Assembly: GCF_900142185.1 (NCBI RefSeq)
Contig: NZ_FQZZ01000001.1
Location: 682,001-746,000 of the forward strand
Length of the DNA stretch: 64,000 nucleotides
Source of the DNA: Lutimaribacter pacificus
Lineage (GTDB): Bacteria; Pseudomonadota; Alphaproteobacteria; Rhodobacterales; Rhodobacteraceae
Reading direction: 5' to 3'
Numbering within the stretch: the first letter of the stretch is position 1; every line of letters begins with the position of its first letter. Shown here piece by piece: positions 33,236 to 41,978 of the stretch. The translations under genes and the position numbers were made by a program. Below the pieces are notes generated by a model. The model was not told where the DNA came from, ran no database searches, and was given only the letters and a program-made list of their open reading frames with translations.

Positions 33236-34981
33236 TCAGTCGCGGGCCGGGGCGGCGTCTTCGAGGCGCAGTTGCGCGCTGCGGCGGCCGCCCCATTCGT
33301 TGATCTCGACCCGCCCCGCCAGGTGGAACCGCGCGCCGCCATGCCCCTCCAGCGCGGGGCCCAGCGGCCCGTCGAAGGCGCCGAAGCAGATCGCGTCCAG
33401 CACCGGGCCGGTCGCGTCGCCGAAGCTGAGCTTCAGATGCCCCGAGCCGACGCGCTTGGCGAAGCGAATCCCCATGTCGGGAAAGGCGTGGCGCGGGGCG
33501 GGGGCGCCGGCGCCGTAGGGGCCTGCCGCTTCCAACTGGTCGACAAGGTCGGGCGTGGCGGCGCCGGGCATCAGCATCCCGTCAAGCCGCAGGTCGGCCG
33601 GCCCGGCCTGGCCCGCGCCCTGTTTCGCCAGCAGTTCGGCCAGCCGCGCCATTGCCGGTTCCAGCCGCGCGCGATCCACCGTCAGGCCGGCGGCCATCCT
33701 GTGCCCGCCGCCCTTGATCAGCAGCCCCTCGGACGCAAGGCGCTGGATCGCGGCGCCGAGATCGACGCCGCTGACCGAGCGGCCCGACCCCTTGCCCTCG
33801 TCCCCGTCGAAGCCGATGACGATGGCGGGGCGGTTGGTGGCCTCTTTCAGGCGGCTGGCGACGATGCCGACGACGCCGGGGTGCCAGCCTTCGCCCGCGG
33901 CCCAGACCAGCGGCGCGTCCAGCCCGCGCGCTTCGGCCTGGGCCAGCGCGGCGTCGCGCACCGCGGCCTCGATCTCGCGCCGCTCGGTGTTGAGGTGATC
34001 CAGCCGTTCGGCCATCGCCTGTGCCTCGTGCGGGTCGGCGCAGGCCAGCAGCCGCGCGCCCAGGTCGGCCGCGCCGATGCGCCCGCCGGCATTGACACGC
34101 GGCCCCAGCAGGAAACCCAGGTGATAGGCGCGCGGCGCGCTGTCCATCCGCGCCACGTCGGCCAGCGCCACGAGGCCGGGGCGTTCGCGCCGGGCCATCA
34201 CCCGCAACCCCTGACGCACCAGCGCGCGGTTCACCCCGATCAGCGGCGCCACATCAGCCACCGTGGCCAGCGCCACGAGGTCCAGCAGCCCCATCAGGTC
34301 GGGGCCCGGCGTGCCCTCCGCGCGCATCCGGCGGTTCGCCTCGACCAGCATCAGGAACACCACCGAGGCGGCGCAGAGATGGGCGAGGTCGCCGCTTTCG
34401 TCCTGCCGGTTGGGGTTCACCACGGCCAGCGCGTCGGGCAGGGTCTCGCCGCCGAGGTGGTGGTCGAGGATCACCACATCCGCGCCTTGCGCGGCGGCGA
34501 TCGCGTCGTGGCTGAGTGTGCCGCAATCGACACAGACGATCAGGTCATGCCCTTCGGCCAGCATCCGCATGGCCGGTTCGTTGGGGCCATAGCCCTCGTC
34601 GATGCGGTCGGGAACATAAAGCGTGGCCGACAGTCCGAGGGCGCGCAGCCACCAGATCAGCAGCGCGGCGGAACTGCCGCCATCGACATCGTAATCGGCG
34701 AAGATCGCAATGCGCTGCCGGTCGCGCACGGCCTGCAGGAACCGTGCGGCAGCCTTTTCCATGTCGCGCAAACCGCGCGGATCGGGCAGCAGATCGCGCA
34801 GTTGCGGCTCAAGAAAGCCCTGCGCATCCCCGGGCGCCACGCCGCGCCGGGCCAGCGTCAGGCACAGCGGCAGCGGCAGGCCGGTCTGCTGGGCCATCGC
34901 CTCGGCCAGGCGTTCGACCTCGGCGCCGGGGCCGACCCAGCGCCGCCCGGTCAGCGAGGTTTCGACGCCAAGGAAGGACAT
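33236..34981 (-). CDS. recJ: Single-stranded-DNA-specific exonuclease RecJ
   Basis: 5'-3' exonuclease of the DHH superfamily used in recombination and mismatch repair, 581 residues. Catalytic motifs are IFADYDVDGGSSAALL, VDCGTLSH, ILDHHLGGE and, in the DHHA1 part, KGGGHRMAAGL. A C-terminal OB-like domain follows (GRVEINEWGGRRSAQL). The length is typical. It starts 7 bp after glpX on the same strand, forming the hom-glpX-recJ string. Confidence 0.96.
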   Translation of the reverse strand: MSFLGVETSLTGRRWVGPGAEVERLAEAMAQQTGLPLPLCLTLARRGVAPGDAQGFLEPQLRDLLPDPRGLRDMEKAAARFLQAVRDRQRIAIFADYDVDGGSSAALLIWWLRALGLSATLYVPDRIDEGYGPNEPAMRMLAEGHDLIVCVDCGTLSHDAIAAAQGADVVILDHHLGGETLPDALAVVNPNRQDESGDLAHLCAASVVFLMLVEANRRMRAEGTPGPDLMGLLDLVALATVADVAPLIGVNRALVRQGLRVMARRERPGLVALADVARMDSAPRAYHLGFLLGPRVNAGGRIGAADLGARLLACADPHEAQAMAERLDHLNTERREIEAAVRDAALAQAEARGLDAPLVWAAGEGWHPGVVGIVASRLKEATNRPAIVIGFDGDEGKGSGRSVSGVDLGAAIQRLASEGLLIKGGGHRMAAGLTVDRARLEPAMARLAELLAKQGAGQAGPADLRLDGMLMPGAATPDLVDQLEAAGPYGAGAPAPRHAFPDMGIRFAKRVGSGHLKLSFGDATGPVLDAICFGAFDGPLGPALEGHGGARFHLAGRVEINEWGGRRSAQLRLEDAAPARD

Positions 34982-34988
34982 GCGCGGC

Positions 34989-35954
34989 CTATTCGACCGG
35001 GGTGCGATAGATCATCCGGCGGACCGACCCGGTGCGCGAGCGCATCAGGATGGTTTCGGTCTCGACAAAACCGGGGCTGCGCTTGATTCCCGACACGATC
35101 GAGCCGTCGGTGACACCGGTCGCGGCAAAGATCACGTCGGCGGTCACCAGTTCGTCGCGGGAATAGACGCGGTCCAGATCGGTGATCCCGGCCTTGGCGG
35201 CGCGGGCCTTTTCGTCGTCGTTGCGGAACACCAGCCGGCCGAAGAACTGCCCGCCCATGCATTTCAGGGCCGAGGCCGCCAGAACGCCCTCGGGCGCGCC
35301 GCCGGTGCCCATATACATGTCGATGCCGGTTTTTTCGGCCTCGGCGCAGTGGATCACGCCGGCCACGTCGCCATCGGTGATCAGCTTGATCGCCGCACCG
35401 GTCGAGCGGACCTCGGCGATCATGTCCTGATGACGGGGGCGTTCCAGGATGCAGACAGTGATGTCGGAAGGTTTGCACTTGCGCGCCTTTGCCAGCGCCT
35501 CGACCCGTTCCTTGGGCGACATGTCCAGGCTGACCACGTTCTCGGGATAGCCCGGCCCGATGGCCAGCTTGTCCATATAGGTGTCGGGCGCGTGCAGCAG
35601 GGTGCCGCGCGGGGCCATGGCGATCACGGTCAGCGCGTTGGGCATCGCCTTGGCGGTCAGCGTCGTGCCCTCCAGCGGGTCGAGCGCGATATCGACCGCC
35701 GGGCCGGTGCCGGTGCCGACCTCTTCGCCGATGTAAAGCATGGGCGCCTCGTCGCGTTCGCCTTCGCCGATCACCACCACGCCCGCGATATCCAGCAGGT
35801 TCAGCTGGTCGCGCATGGCGTTCACGGCGGCCTGGTCGGCGGCTTTCTCGTCGCCGCGGCCCACCAGCGCGGCACTGGCGATGGCGGCCTGCTCGGCCAC
35901 GCGGGCAAGGCCCAGCGAAAGCATGCGGTCCTGGAATTCGGCCTTGTCGGTCAT
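34989..35954 (-). CDS. glpX: Class II fructose-1,6-bisphosphatase
   Basis: GlpX-type FBPase for gluconeogenesis, 321 residues. Metal- and substrate-binding motifs are GEGERDEAPML, the DPLEGTTL loop, and GTGGAPEGVLAASALKCMGG. The full family length is present. It is located between hom (25-bp gap) and recJ (7-bp gap), so it is probably read as part of the hom operon. Confidence 0.96.
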   Translation of the reverse strand: MTDKAEFQDRMLSLGLARVAEQAAIASAALVGRGDEKAADQAAVNAMRDQLNLLDIAGVVVIGEGERDEAPMLYIGEEVGTGTGPAVDIALDPLEGTTLTAKAMPNALTVIAMAPRGTLLHAPDTYMDKLAIGPGYPENVVSLDMSPKERVEALAKARKCKPSDITVCILERPRHQDMIAEVRSTGAAIKLITDGDVAGVIHCAEAEKTGIDMYMGTGGAPEGVLAASALKCMGGQFFGRLVFRNDDEKARAAKAGITDLDRVYSRDELVTADVIFAATGVTDGSIVSGIKRSPGFVETETILMRSRTGSVRRMIYRTPVE

Positions 35955-35979
35955 AATAAACTCTCCCTCGCGCGTCCCG

Positions 35980-37266
35980 TCAGACGCTTTCGATGCGCAG
36001 CGCGACCGGGGCTTCGGTCACGACGCCTGTTTCATCCATCGCCGCCAGCGCCTGATCCAGCGCGCCGCGGGTCGTCTTGTGCGTGACGATCAGCACCGGG
36101 GCCTGGTCGTCCGCGTGATCGTATTGCCGCATCCGGTTGATCGAGATGCCGGCATCGCCCAGAACCGTGGCGATCTTGGCCAGCGCGCCGGGTTTGTCAT
36201 GCAGCGCCATGCGCAGGTAATAGGGGGCGGGCACCGCGGCCGAGGCGCGCGGCGCGGTGGCCAGCGTGGCGGCGGGCTGGCCGAAGACGGGCAGGCGCAG
36301 CCCGCGCGCGATATCGCAGATATCGCCCATCACCGCGCTGGCGGTCGGGCCTTCGCCCGCGCCCGCGCCGCGCAGCACGATCTGGCCCACGTCCGAGCCT
36401 TCGATCACCACCATGTTGGTGCCGCCCTCGAGCTGGCCCAGCGGCGACTGCGCGGGCACAAGGCAGGGTGCCATGCGCTGTTCCAGCCCGCGGCCCGTCA
36501 TCTGCGTCACGCCCAGCAGCTTGATGCGATAGCCCATGTCGGCGGCGTGGCGGATATCGGCAAGGGTGACCTTTTCGATGCCCTCGATCTCGACCCCGTC
36601 GAAATCGACCCGCGTGCCGAAGGCCAGCGCCGACAGGATCGCCAGCTTGTGCGCCGCGTCTATGCCGCCCACGTCCAGTTGCGGATCGGCCTCGAGATAG
36701 CCGAGCGCGTTGGCCTCGTCGAACAGCGCGTTATAGCCCTGTCCGGTATGTTCCATCCGCGTCAGGATATAGTTGCAGGTGCCGTTCATCACGCCCATGA
36801 CACGGGTGATCTCGTTCCCGGCCAGCCCTTCGCCCAGCGATTTTATGACGGGAATGCCGCCCGCCACCGCCGCCTCGTAGCGCAGGGCGCGGCCGTGATC
36901 CTCGGCCAGGCCGGCCAGAAGCTGGCCGTGGACCGCCAGCATCGCCTTGTTGGCGGTCACCACGTCCTTGCCGGCGGCCAGCGCCGCCTCGGTCGCGGCC
37001 TTGGCCGGGCCGTCCGATCCGCCCATCAGTTCCACGAACACGTCCACATCGTCGCGGGTGGCCAGGGCGACGGGGTCGTCCTCCCACGCGTAGGACGAGA
37101 TGTTCACGCCGCGATCCTTGTCGCGGGTGCGCGCCGACACGGCCGAGATCGCGATCTCGCGCCCGCAGCGGTTCTGCAGCAGCCTGGCGTGCTGGCGGAC
37201 CATTCTGACCACGCCGATACCGACGGTGCCGAGACCGGCAATGCCTAGGCGCAAGGGGGTGCTCAT
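35980..37266 (-). CDS. hom: Homoserine dehydrogenase
   Basis: NAD(P)-dependent enzyme of threonine and methionine synthesis, 428 residues. The N-terminal Rossmann motif is GIAGLGTVGIGVV, the catalytic segment includes TANKAMLAVHG and GIPVIKSLGEGL, the substrate region is MNGTCNYILTRM, and a C-terminal ACT domain (YYLRMALHDKPGALAKIATVL) probably mediates feedback by an amino acid. It provides the precursor for the metZ pathway at 7 kb. Confidence 0.97.
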   Translation of the reverse strand: MSTPLRLGIAGLGTVGIGVVRMVRQHARLLQNRCGREIAISAVSARTRDKDRGVNISSYAWEDDPVALATRDDVDVFVELMGGSDGPAKAATEAALAAGKDVVTANKAMLAVHGQLLAGLAEDHGRALRYEAAVAGGIPVIKSLGEGLAGNEITRVMGVMNGTCNYILTRMEHTGQGYNALFDEANALGYLEADPQLDVGGIDAAHKLAILSALAFGTRVDFDGVEIEGIEKVTLADIRHAADMGYRIKLLGVTQMTGRGLEQRMAPCLVPAQSPLGQLEGGTNMVVIEGSDVGQIVLRGAGAGEGPTASAVMGDICDIARGLRLPVFGQPAATLATAPRASAAVPAPYYLRMALHDKPGALAKIATVLGDAGISINRMRQYDHADDQAPVLIVTHKTTRGALDQALAAMDETGVVTEAPVALRIESV

Positions 37267-37376
37267 CGGGGCCTCCGTCGGTTCGTTATCACTGGATCAG
37301 GGGCGATGTATCGGGATTGCCGGGGCCTTGCAACGCGGCAATTGGCTTTTTCGGCGGGGGCCATGCCGGGGCGCGC

Positions 37377-37709
37377 TCAGCGGGTCACACCTGCCGCCAT
37401 CCGGGCGCGGGTGTCGTCGCCGATGACGTCGCCGCGCATTGCCGCCGCGCGGGCGCGCAGGCCGGCGGCGCGGGCATCGAGCCGGGATTCGGTATCCCCG
37501 GTGATCTGGTCGTCCTTTGCCCGTCCCAGAAGGGGATCGAGCGGCACCAGCGCCGGATAGGGCGTCCGGGGGTCGATATCGGCGGTGCGCGCGTCAAGCT
37601 CGGGGAACTGGGTGCAGGCCGCCAGCCCGAGGGTGGCGAGAACGGCAAGGAGCAGGGCGCGGCAAGGATGGGGCAAATCTGGCCTCTTCGGGATCTGTGC
37701 CCCCGTCAT
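37377..37709 (-). CDS. Lipoprotein of unknown function
   Basis: A 110-residue predicted lipoprotein: hydrophobic stretch ALLLAVLATLGLAAC with the lipobox Cys, then a mature part of about 78 residues that is Asp/Ala/Arg-rich and probably helical (SRLDARAAGLRARAAAMRG). No family recognised. The start is set at 37709; the ATG 8 codons upstream would lengthen the n-region further. It lies upstream of hom on the same strand with a 110-bp gap, and is divergent from the TetR gene. Confidence 0.75.
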   Translation of the reverse strand: MTGAQIPKRPDLPHPCRALLLAVLATLGLAACTQFPELDARTADIDPRTPYPALVPLDPLLGRAKDDQITGDTESRLDARAAGLRARAAAMRGDVIGDDTRARMAAGVTR

Positions 37710-37747
37710 GCCCTTTGCGCGTGGCCAAGGCAAGCCGGGGCTTTTTT

Positions 37748-37763
37748 CTGAACGGATGTTCAG
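37748..37763. promoter_or_regulatory. Palindromic TetR-type operator
   Basis: CTGAAC-GGAT-GTTCAG, a perfect 6-bp inverted repeat with a 4-bp spacer, ends 14 bp before the TetR start and lies between divergent genes. Size and position fit an autoregulatory operator. Confidence 0.6.
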
Positions 37764-37777
37764 TTAAACAGGTGGGC

Positions 37778-38365
37778 ATGGCTCGTACCGCTGGCTCCCA
37801 TTCCGAAACCACAGGCCCCCGCGTGCAGGAGGCCGCCCTGCGGCTGTTCGCGCAGCACGGGTTCGCCGCGGTGTCGATGCGTCAGATCGCGGCCGAGGTG
37901 GGCGTGCAGGCGGGCGCGCTTTACAATTACACGCCGGACAAGCAAAGCCTGCTGTTCGACCTGATGTGCGGCCATATGGATGCGCTGCTGGCGGAACGCG
38001 CGGCGCGCGGCGCCGGGGGCGATGCGCTGGCGCGGCTTGAGGAATTCACGCGCTTTCACATCCGGTTCCACCTGGCGCGGCCCGACGCGGTGTTCGTGTC
38101 CTACATGGAGCTGCGCAACCTCAGCCCCGGGAATTTCGAGGTGGTCGAGGGGCTGCGCCGCACCTACGAGGACGAGCTTGAGGGGATTTTGCGCGATGGC
38201 ATGGCGGCGGGGCTGTTCGACGTGGCCGACACCAAGGTCGCCACGCTGGCCGTCATTGCCATGCTGACCGGGGTCACCACCTGGTATCGCGAGGCCGGGC
38301 GGCTGAGCGTGACCGAGGTCGAAACGATCTACTGGAACATGGTGCGCAAGGCGGTATCGGCCTGA
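37778..38365 (+). CDS. TetR/AcrR-family transcriptional regulator
   Basis: A 195-residue repressor. The N-terminal HTH is VQEAALRLFAQHGFAAVSMRQIAAEVGVQAGALYNYTPDKQSLL-like, the canonical TetR form, followed by a helical ligand-binding domain (residues 60-190). The ligand is unknown. A perfect palindrome just upstream suggests autoregulation. The neighbouring genes (a lipoprotein and a membrane protein) give no clear target; TetR proteins of this type often control fatty-acyl or acyl-CoA degradation genes elsewhere. Confidence 0.92.
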   Translation: MARTAGSHSETTGPRVQEAALRLFAQHGFAAVSMRQIAAEVGVQAGALYNYTPDKQSLLFDLMCGHMDALLAERAARGAGGDALARLEEFTRFHIRFHLARPDAVFVSYMELRNLSPGNFEVVEGLRRTYEDELEGILRDGMAAGLFDVADTKVATLAVIAMLTGVTTWYREAGRLSVTEVETIYWNMVRKAVSA

Positions 38366-38372
38366 GCGCCGG

Positions 38373-38556
38373 TCAGGCGCCCGACCACCGGCGCCCCGGC
38401 TTAACGCGCTTGCCGAAATCGCGGCTGACCGGGCAGGCATCGGCGCATTTGGTGCATTTGGCGCAGAATGCGGCCACGCCCGGCCGGCGCCGACAGGTAT
38501 GTCGCAATCGGGCTTTCCTGCATCGGGTGACCCGGCATGATGTCATGGACGATGCC
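38373..38556 (-). pseudogene. Possible frameshifted Fe-S protein remnant (CxxCxxCxxxCP)
   Basis: In one minus-strand frame the end reads FCAKCTKCADACPVSRDFGKR, a perfect 4Fe-4S CxxCxxCxxxCP signature, stopping just after the TetR gene. The segment before it in that frame is Arg/Cys-rich and unlike protein, whereas the adjacent frame reads DIMPGHPMQESPIATYL, which looks protein-like. Joining the two would need a frameshift near 38470. It may be a broken gene, a short Cys-rich ORF or chance. Function unassignable. Confidence 0.3.
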
Positions 38557-38650
38557 CGACGCCAGGCCAGGGGCGCGGGCTTGTCCATTGCGGGGCGTTG
38601 ACCCCGGCGCCGGGCTGCGGCAAAGCGGGGGCAGGCGTGGAGGACAGGCG

Positions 38651-39124
38651 ATGAGCGACGATATTCTGGCCCGGATCGAGGTGTCGGCGCTGCTGCGCTG
38701 GATCGGCCTGGGCGCATTGCTGGCGGTGGGCGGGCTGCTGGTGTGGATGGCGCTGGCCGGGCCGGACATTGCCGCGCCGTGGCGCGTGCTGCTGCTGGCG
38801 CTGGCCGGGCTGGCCCTGGCGCTGGGCGCGCGGATGCACGGCGCCACCGCCGTCGGGCTGGAACTGACGCCCGAGGTGCTGCGCGACGGCACCGGCCTTG
38901 TGCTGGCGCGCGTCGACGAGATCGAGGCGGTCGAGCGCGGTGCTTTTGCCTTCAAGCCGTCCAAGGGCTTCCTGCTGCGCCTGAAGGCGAAAAAGCCCCG
39001 GGCATGGATGCCGGGGCTCTGGTGGCGCTGGGGGCGCCGTGTGGGTGTGGGCGGCGTCACGCCCGGCCACCAGACGAAAGCGATGGCCGAGGCGATCCAG
39101 ATGCTGCTGCAGGAGCGCGGTTAG
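38651..39124 (+). CDS. Two-helix membrane protein of unknown function
   Basis: A 157-residue protein. Two adjacent transmembrane segments (WIGLGALLAVGGLLVWMAL and VLLLALAGLALALGARM) are followed by a soluble domain with LARVDEIEAVERGAFAFKPSKGFLL, a PH-like pattern seen in small bacterial membrane proteins, and a basic C-terminus. I do not recognise the family. GGAGG lies upstream of the ATG. Its stop overlaps the stop of the convergent pilin-like gene. Confidence 0.75.
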   Translation: MSDDILARIEVSALLRWIGLGALLAVGGLLVWMALAGPDIAAPWRVLLLALAGLALALGARMHGATAVGLELTPEVLRDGTGLVLARVDEIEAVERGAFAFKPSKGFLLRLKAKKPRAWMPGLWWRWGRRVGVGGVTPGHQTKAMAEAIQMLLQERG

Positions 39125-39678
39125 GCGCTGTCCTTCCACAGAAGCTGCGGCGCGAAACGCGGCCGGGTGAACACGAAGTTGTACAGATCCTGCTCCTCGA
39201 TCCCGACTTTGAACGGCGGGTAGAAGCGCGCCCAGGTCTCGACCACGATCAGGCGTTCGTTGTTTTGCATGACCGGCAGCCTGTCGGCCATGTTACTCAC
39301 CTGTGTGCTGGTCAGCTCTGGCACGCCGCCGCGGCTTTTGGACCAGTCGCGCTCGTACCTGTTCCGGCTCTCGTTCCAGCGCACGACGGTGACGCGCAGC
39401 TTGGATGCCGAGCGCGAGCGCGTCATCAGGTCGAAAAGCTCGTGGGTCGAGGACAGGTAGTCATTGGTCACGTAGTTGGTTTCGCGCGACAGCAGGTCGC
39501 CGATCGTGTAGGCGGCCTTGACGTTCAGGCTGGCCTGCCGGTAGCCGTCGAAAAACGCGTAGCAGGCCACGGTCATCCAGACGACCAGGGGCGCGGCGAT
39601 CACCGCCTCCACGGTGATGGTGCCGCGGCTGTCGTCACGAAAGTTGCGCAGGGTTGCGACAAGACGATTAAGCAACAT
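39121..39678 (-). CDS. TadE/TadG-like pseudopilin, distal gene
   Basis: A 185-residue protein with an N-terminal positively charged leader and hydrophobic helix (GTITVEAVIAAPLVVWMTVA), the form of Tad minor pseudopilins, and a periplasmic C-terminal domain. It has one Cys in the helix. It follows the TadE-like gene by 5 bp on the same strand. The remaining Tad assembly genes (cpaB-F, tadB-D) are not in this window. Confidence 0.8.
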   Translation of the reverse strand: MLLNRLVATLRNFRDDSRGTITVEAVIAAPLVVWMTVACYAFFDGYRQASLNVKAAYTIGDLLSRETNYVTNDYLSSTHELFDLMTRSRSASKLRVTVVRWNESRNRYERDWSKSRGGVPELTSTQVSNMADRLPVMQNNERLIVVETWARFYPPFKVGIEEQDLYNFVFTRPRFAPQLLWKDSA

Positions 39679-39683
39679 GATCG

Positions 39684-40220
39684 TTACCTCGGTTCCTGGA
39701 CGAAGGCCGTCGTGGCGGTGACCGCCGCATAGCCGGCATTGTCCTTGCTGAGTTCCTTGCCGACCCCGGTCAGCGGGAAGAAAGGTTTGAACTTGGCGCA
39801 GGCGCGCAGGATCATCAGCTGGTTGTCCATCCCGTGAGAGAAGGCCCGCACCGGGCGCACCTCTTCGGACTGGTCGGTGCAGTCGGGAACCTCCGGCAGC
39901 GGCACGAAATTCTTGGGGTCGACCTGGACCATCTCGAGCCGCAGATTGTTCCTGCAATCGGGCACCATCGCGGCACGGTCGCAGATCAGGTTCTTGATAT
40001 CGTTATGCTGCGGCGCGGTGCCGGTGCCCAGGCGGATATCGCGGACGGTCATGTCCATCGCGCGCTCGAGCGTGGTCTGGCGCACCGAGATGATGGATAT
40101 CTCGACCGCGGCCAGCAGCAGAAAGATGAACAGCGGGAACCAGATGACGAACTCGATCGTCGAGTTCCCGCCCTCGTCCCGGTGAAACCGGGCGAGGCGG
40201 TGCGGCAGAAGCGGTGTCAT
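39684..40220 (-). CDS. TadE-like pseudopilin
   Basis: A 178-residue protein with the TadE pattern: short basic leader (HRLARFHRDEGGNSTIEFV), the Glu after the leader as in pilin-type cleavage sites, a hydrophobic helix (IWFPLFIFLLLAAVEISII) and a periplasmic domain with four Cys that could form disulfides. It overlaps the VWA gene by 4 bp (ATGA) and probably is made with it. Confidence 0.82.
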   Translation of the reverse strand: MTPLLPHRLARFHRDEGGNSTIEFVIWFPLFIFLLLAAVEISIISVRQTTLERAMDMTVRDIRLGTGTAPQHNDIKNLICDRAAMVPDCRNNLRLEMVQVDPKNFVPLPEVPDCTDQSEEVRPVRAFSHGMDNQLMILRACAKFKPFFPLTGVGKELSKDNAGYAAVTATTAFVQEPR

Positions 40221-41650
40221 TGGATCAGCCTCAACTGGTTGATCTGGCGCGCGATCGCTTCGAACGCGTCCTGGATCTCGATGCCTTCCACCCGGAAGAA
40301 GTGGCTGGGCGAGGAGGCGCAATCGCGCATCACGTCGGCGCCGTGGTCGTCCACCTCGAAGCCGATGGCCCAGATCACGATGCCACGCTCCTTGGCCGCC
40401 TCGCAGATGTTCTCGGTCAGCGTGTCGCCGATCCCGGCATCGTATTTCTGGTAGTACCACGAGCTGCGCTGGTACGAGCTGACATAGCGGTAGAGGTAGT
40501 ACCAGAAATTGTACCGGTTCCAGTCCTCGATCTCGCCCGCGGAATCGTACCTGCGGTCGGCAATGCGGTTGGATCGGTCGTTCTTGCCGTCCGTCATCAG
40601 GATCACGGTTTTCAGCGTCTCGATATCGTCATAGGCGGCCGGACGCGCCGAGAAGACGGGATCTGCCTTGCCCTTGCCGATCATGCCGTTCACCAGGTTC
40701 CGTGCACTGGGATCGAGCAGCGCCACGCCCCATTTCATGCCAAGGAAGATCGACGTACCCGCACGCGGGCGGAAGTCGCGTACCTGTTCTTTCAGCTTCG
40801 TCGCGTTCCGGCTGAAGGTGGTGATCGTTTCATAGTCGTAGCGCGGGCAAACCGTGTCGGTCAGGCTGTTGTTGCGACCGTCATAGTTCCACTGGAAGTG
40901 CTGCATCTGGTCGAACCGATAGCTCTGGTTCAGGGATGCCTGGCTGAAATGGCTGTCCGGGATCTCGATGCAGTGCGAATAATTGTGCTGGCGTCTGGTA
41001 TAAAGCAGGTCGAACAGGTCGCGGCCGGCATTCACATGCTCCGAATAGGGCACGAGCGAGATCGACACGTCCTCGTTGCTGTCGCCGCGCAGGACGGTGT
41101 CGATGAAGGTGTTGGCCGCGGTCTCCAGGTTGGACATCTTGTTGTTGTTGGCCATCGAGCCCGAAATATCGAGCACCATGGACACCTCGACCTTGGCGAT
41201 CCGTTCCTCGGCGGCGCCGACGGCCGGGGCGGTCAGCGTCGTGATTCCCGCCAGGTGCATCAGCGTGGTGTTCAGCGTGACCTCGGCCTCGGCATAGACG
41301 TTGCGGAAGTTCAGACCCTCGTTATGGGTCACATTCGTCAGGTAATCGCCCATACCCGCCTTGGCGAAGTAATCGGCGACCACATCTTCGGGGTCGAGCG
41401 TCTGGTCGAGATCGGCCGCCGCCAGGACCGCGCGGTCGAGCGTGGCCTGAAGCTGGGTTCGCACCATTTCATGACGCATCAGGTCGACGCCGATCCCGCC
41501 GAGCAACAGCATCGTCAGGATCATGAAGATCGAGAATACGGTGATCGCGCCGCCCTCGTCACGACGGAACAGCCGGAAGAAATCCATGGCGTAACGGGTG
41601 GAACGGCGCTTTTCTGCCGAGCCGGGGCCCGTCACTTCGTGTCCGTTTAC
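40217..41650 (-). CDS. TadG-like protein with von Willebrand factor A domain
   Basis: A 477-residue protein. An N-terminal pseudopilin-like segment (RRDEGGAITVFSIFMILTML) anchors it; a VWA domain follows with the MIDAS motif DISGSMANN and LMTDGKND. The region YRYVSSYQRSSWYYQKYD is unusually Tyr/Ser-rich. Such TadG proteins decorate Tad systems. The start MVNGHEV is chosen for its AGAGAGG ribosome-binding site; an upstream ATG exists at 41680. The 328-bp region to gdh holds the promoters of both operons and nothing else I recognise. Confidence 0.85.
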   Translation of the reverse strand, partial: VNGHEVTGPGSAEKRRSTRYAMDFFRLFRRDEGGAITVFSIFMILTMLLLGGIGVDLMRHEMVRTQLQATLDRAVLAAADLDQTLDPEDVVADYFAKAGMGDYLTNVTHNEGLNFRNVYAEAEVTLNTTLMHLAGITTLTAPAVGAAEERIAKVEVSMVLDISGSMANNNKMSNLETAANTFIDTVLRGDSNEDVSISLVPYSEHVNAGRDLFDLLYTRRQHNYSHCIEIPDSHFSQASLNQSYRFDQMQHFQWNYDGRNNSLTDTVCPRYDYETITTFSRNATKLKEQVRDFRPRAGTSIFLGMKWGVALLDPSARNLVNGMIGKGKADPVFSARPAAYDDIETLKTVILMTDGKNDRSNRIADRRYDSAGEIEDWNRYNFWYYLYRYVSSYQRSSWYYQKYDAGIGDTLTENICEAAKERGIVIWAIGFEVDDHGADVMRDCASSPSHFFRVEGIEIQDAFEAIARQINQLRLIQ

Positions 41651-41978
41651 CATCTCAAATACCTCTCTAGACCACATCACCGAATCGGACTCCGAGCGGA
41701 TTCCTGCCGGTTCGGGCTACACCCATGGATAGGATGTGTGGCTGAATTAGGGTCTTAAATGTGGCGAGAATCGAGCATTGTCGCCGCGACCTGGCGAATG
41801 CTTTTTTCCTCTCGAAAACTTGTGCCCCTATGGAAACAGACGGACAATCGGTTTCCGTTTCGCTTTGAAAAAATGGACGTTGCCGCGTCATGCGTTAAGC
41901 TGCCCGCAGGTGTCCGTGTGTCAAGAGTGCAAAAGCATCGCCGCGGGGATGCCCGTAACAGCCAGGGAGGAGCAAGAT

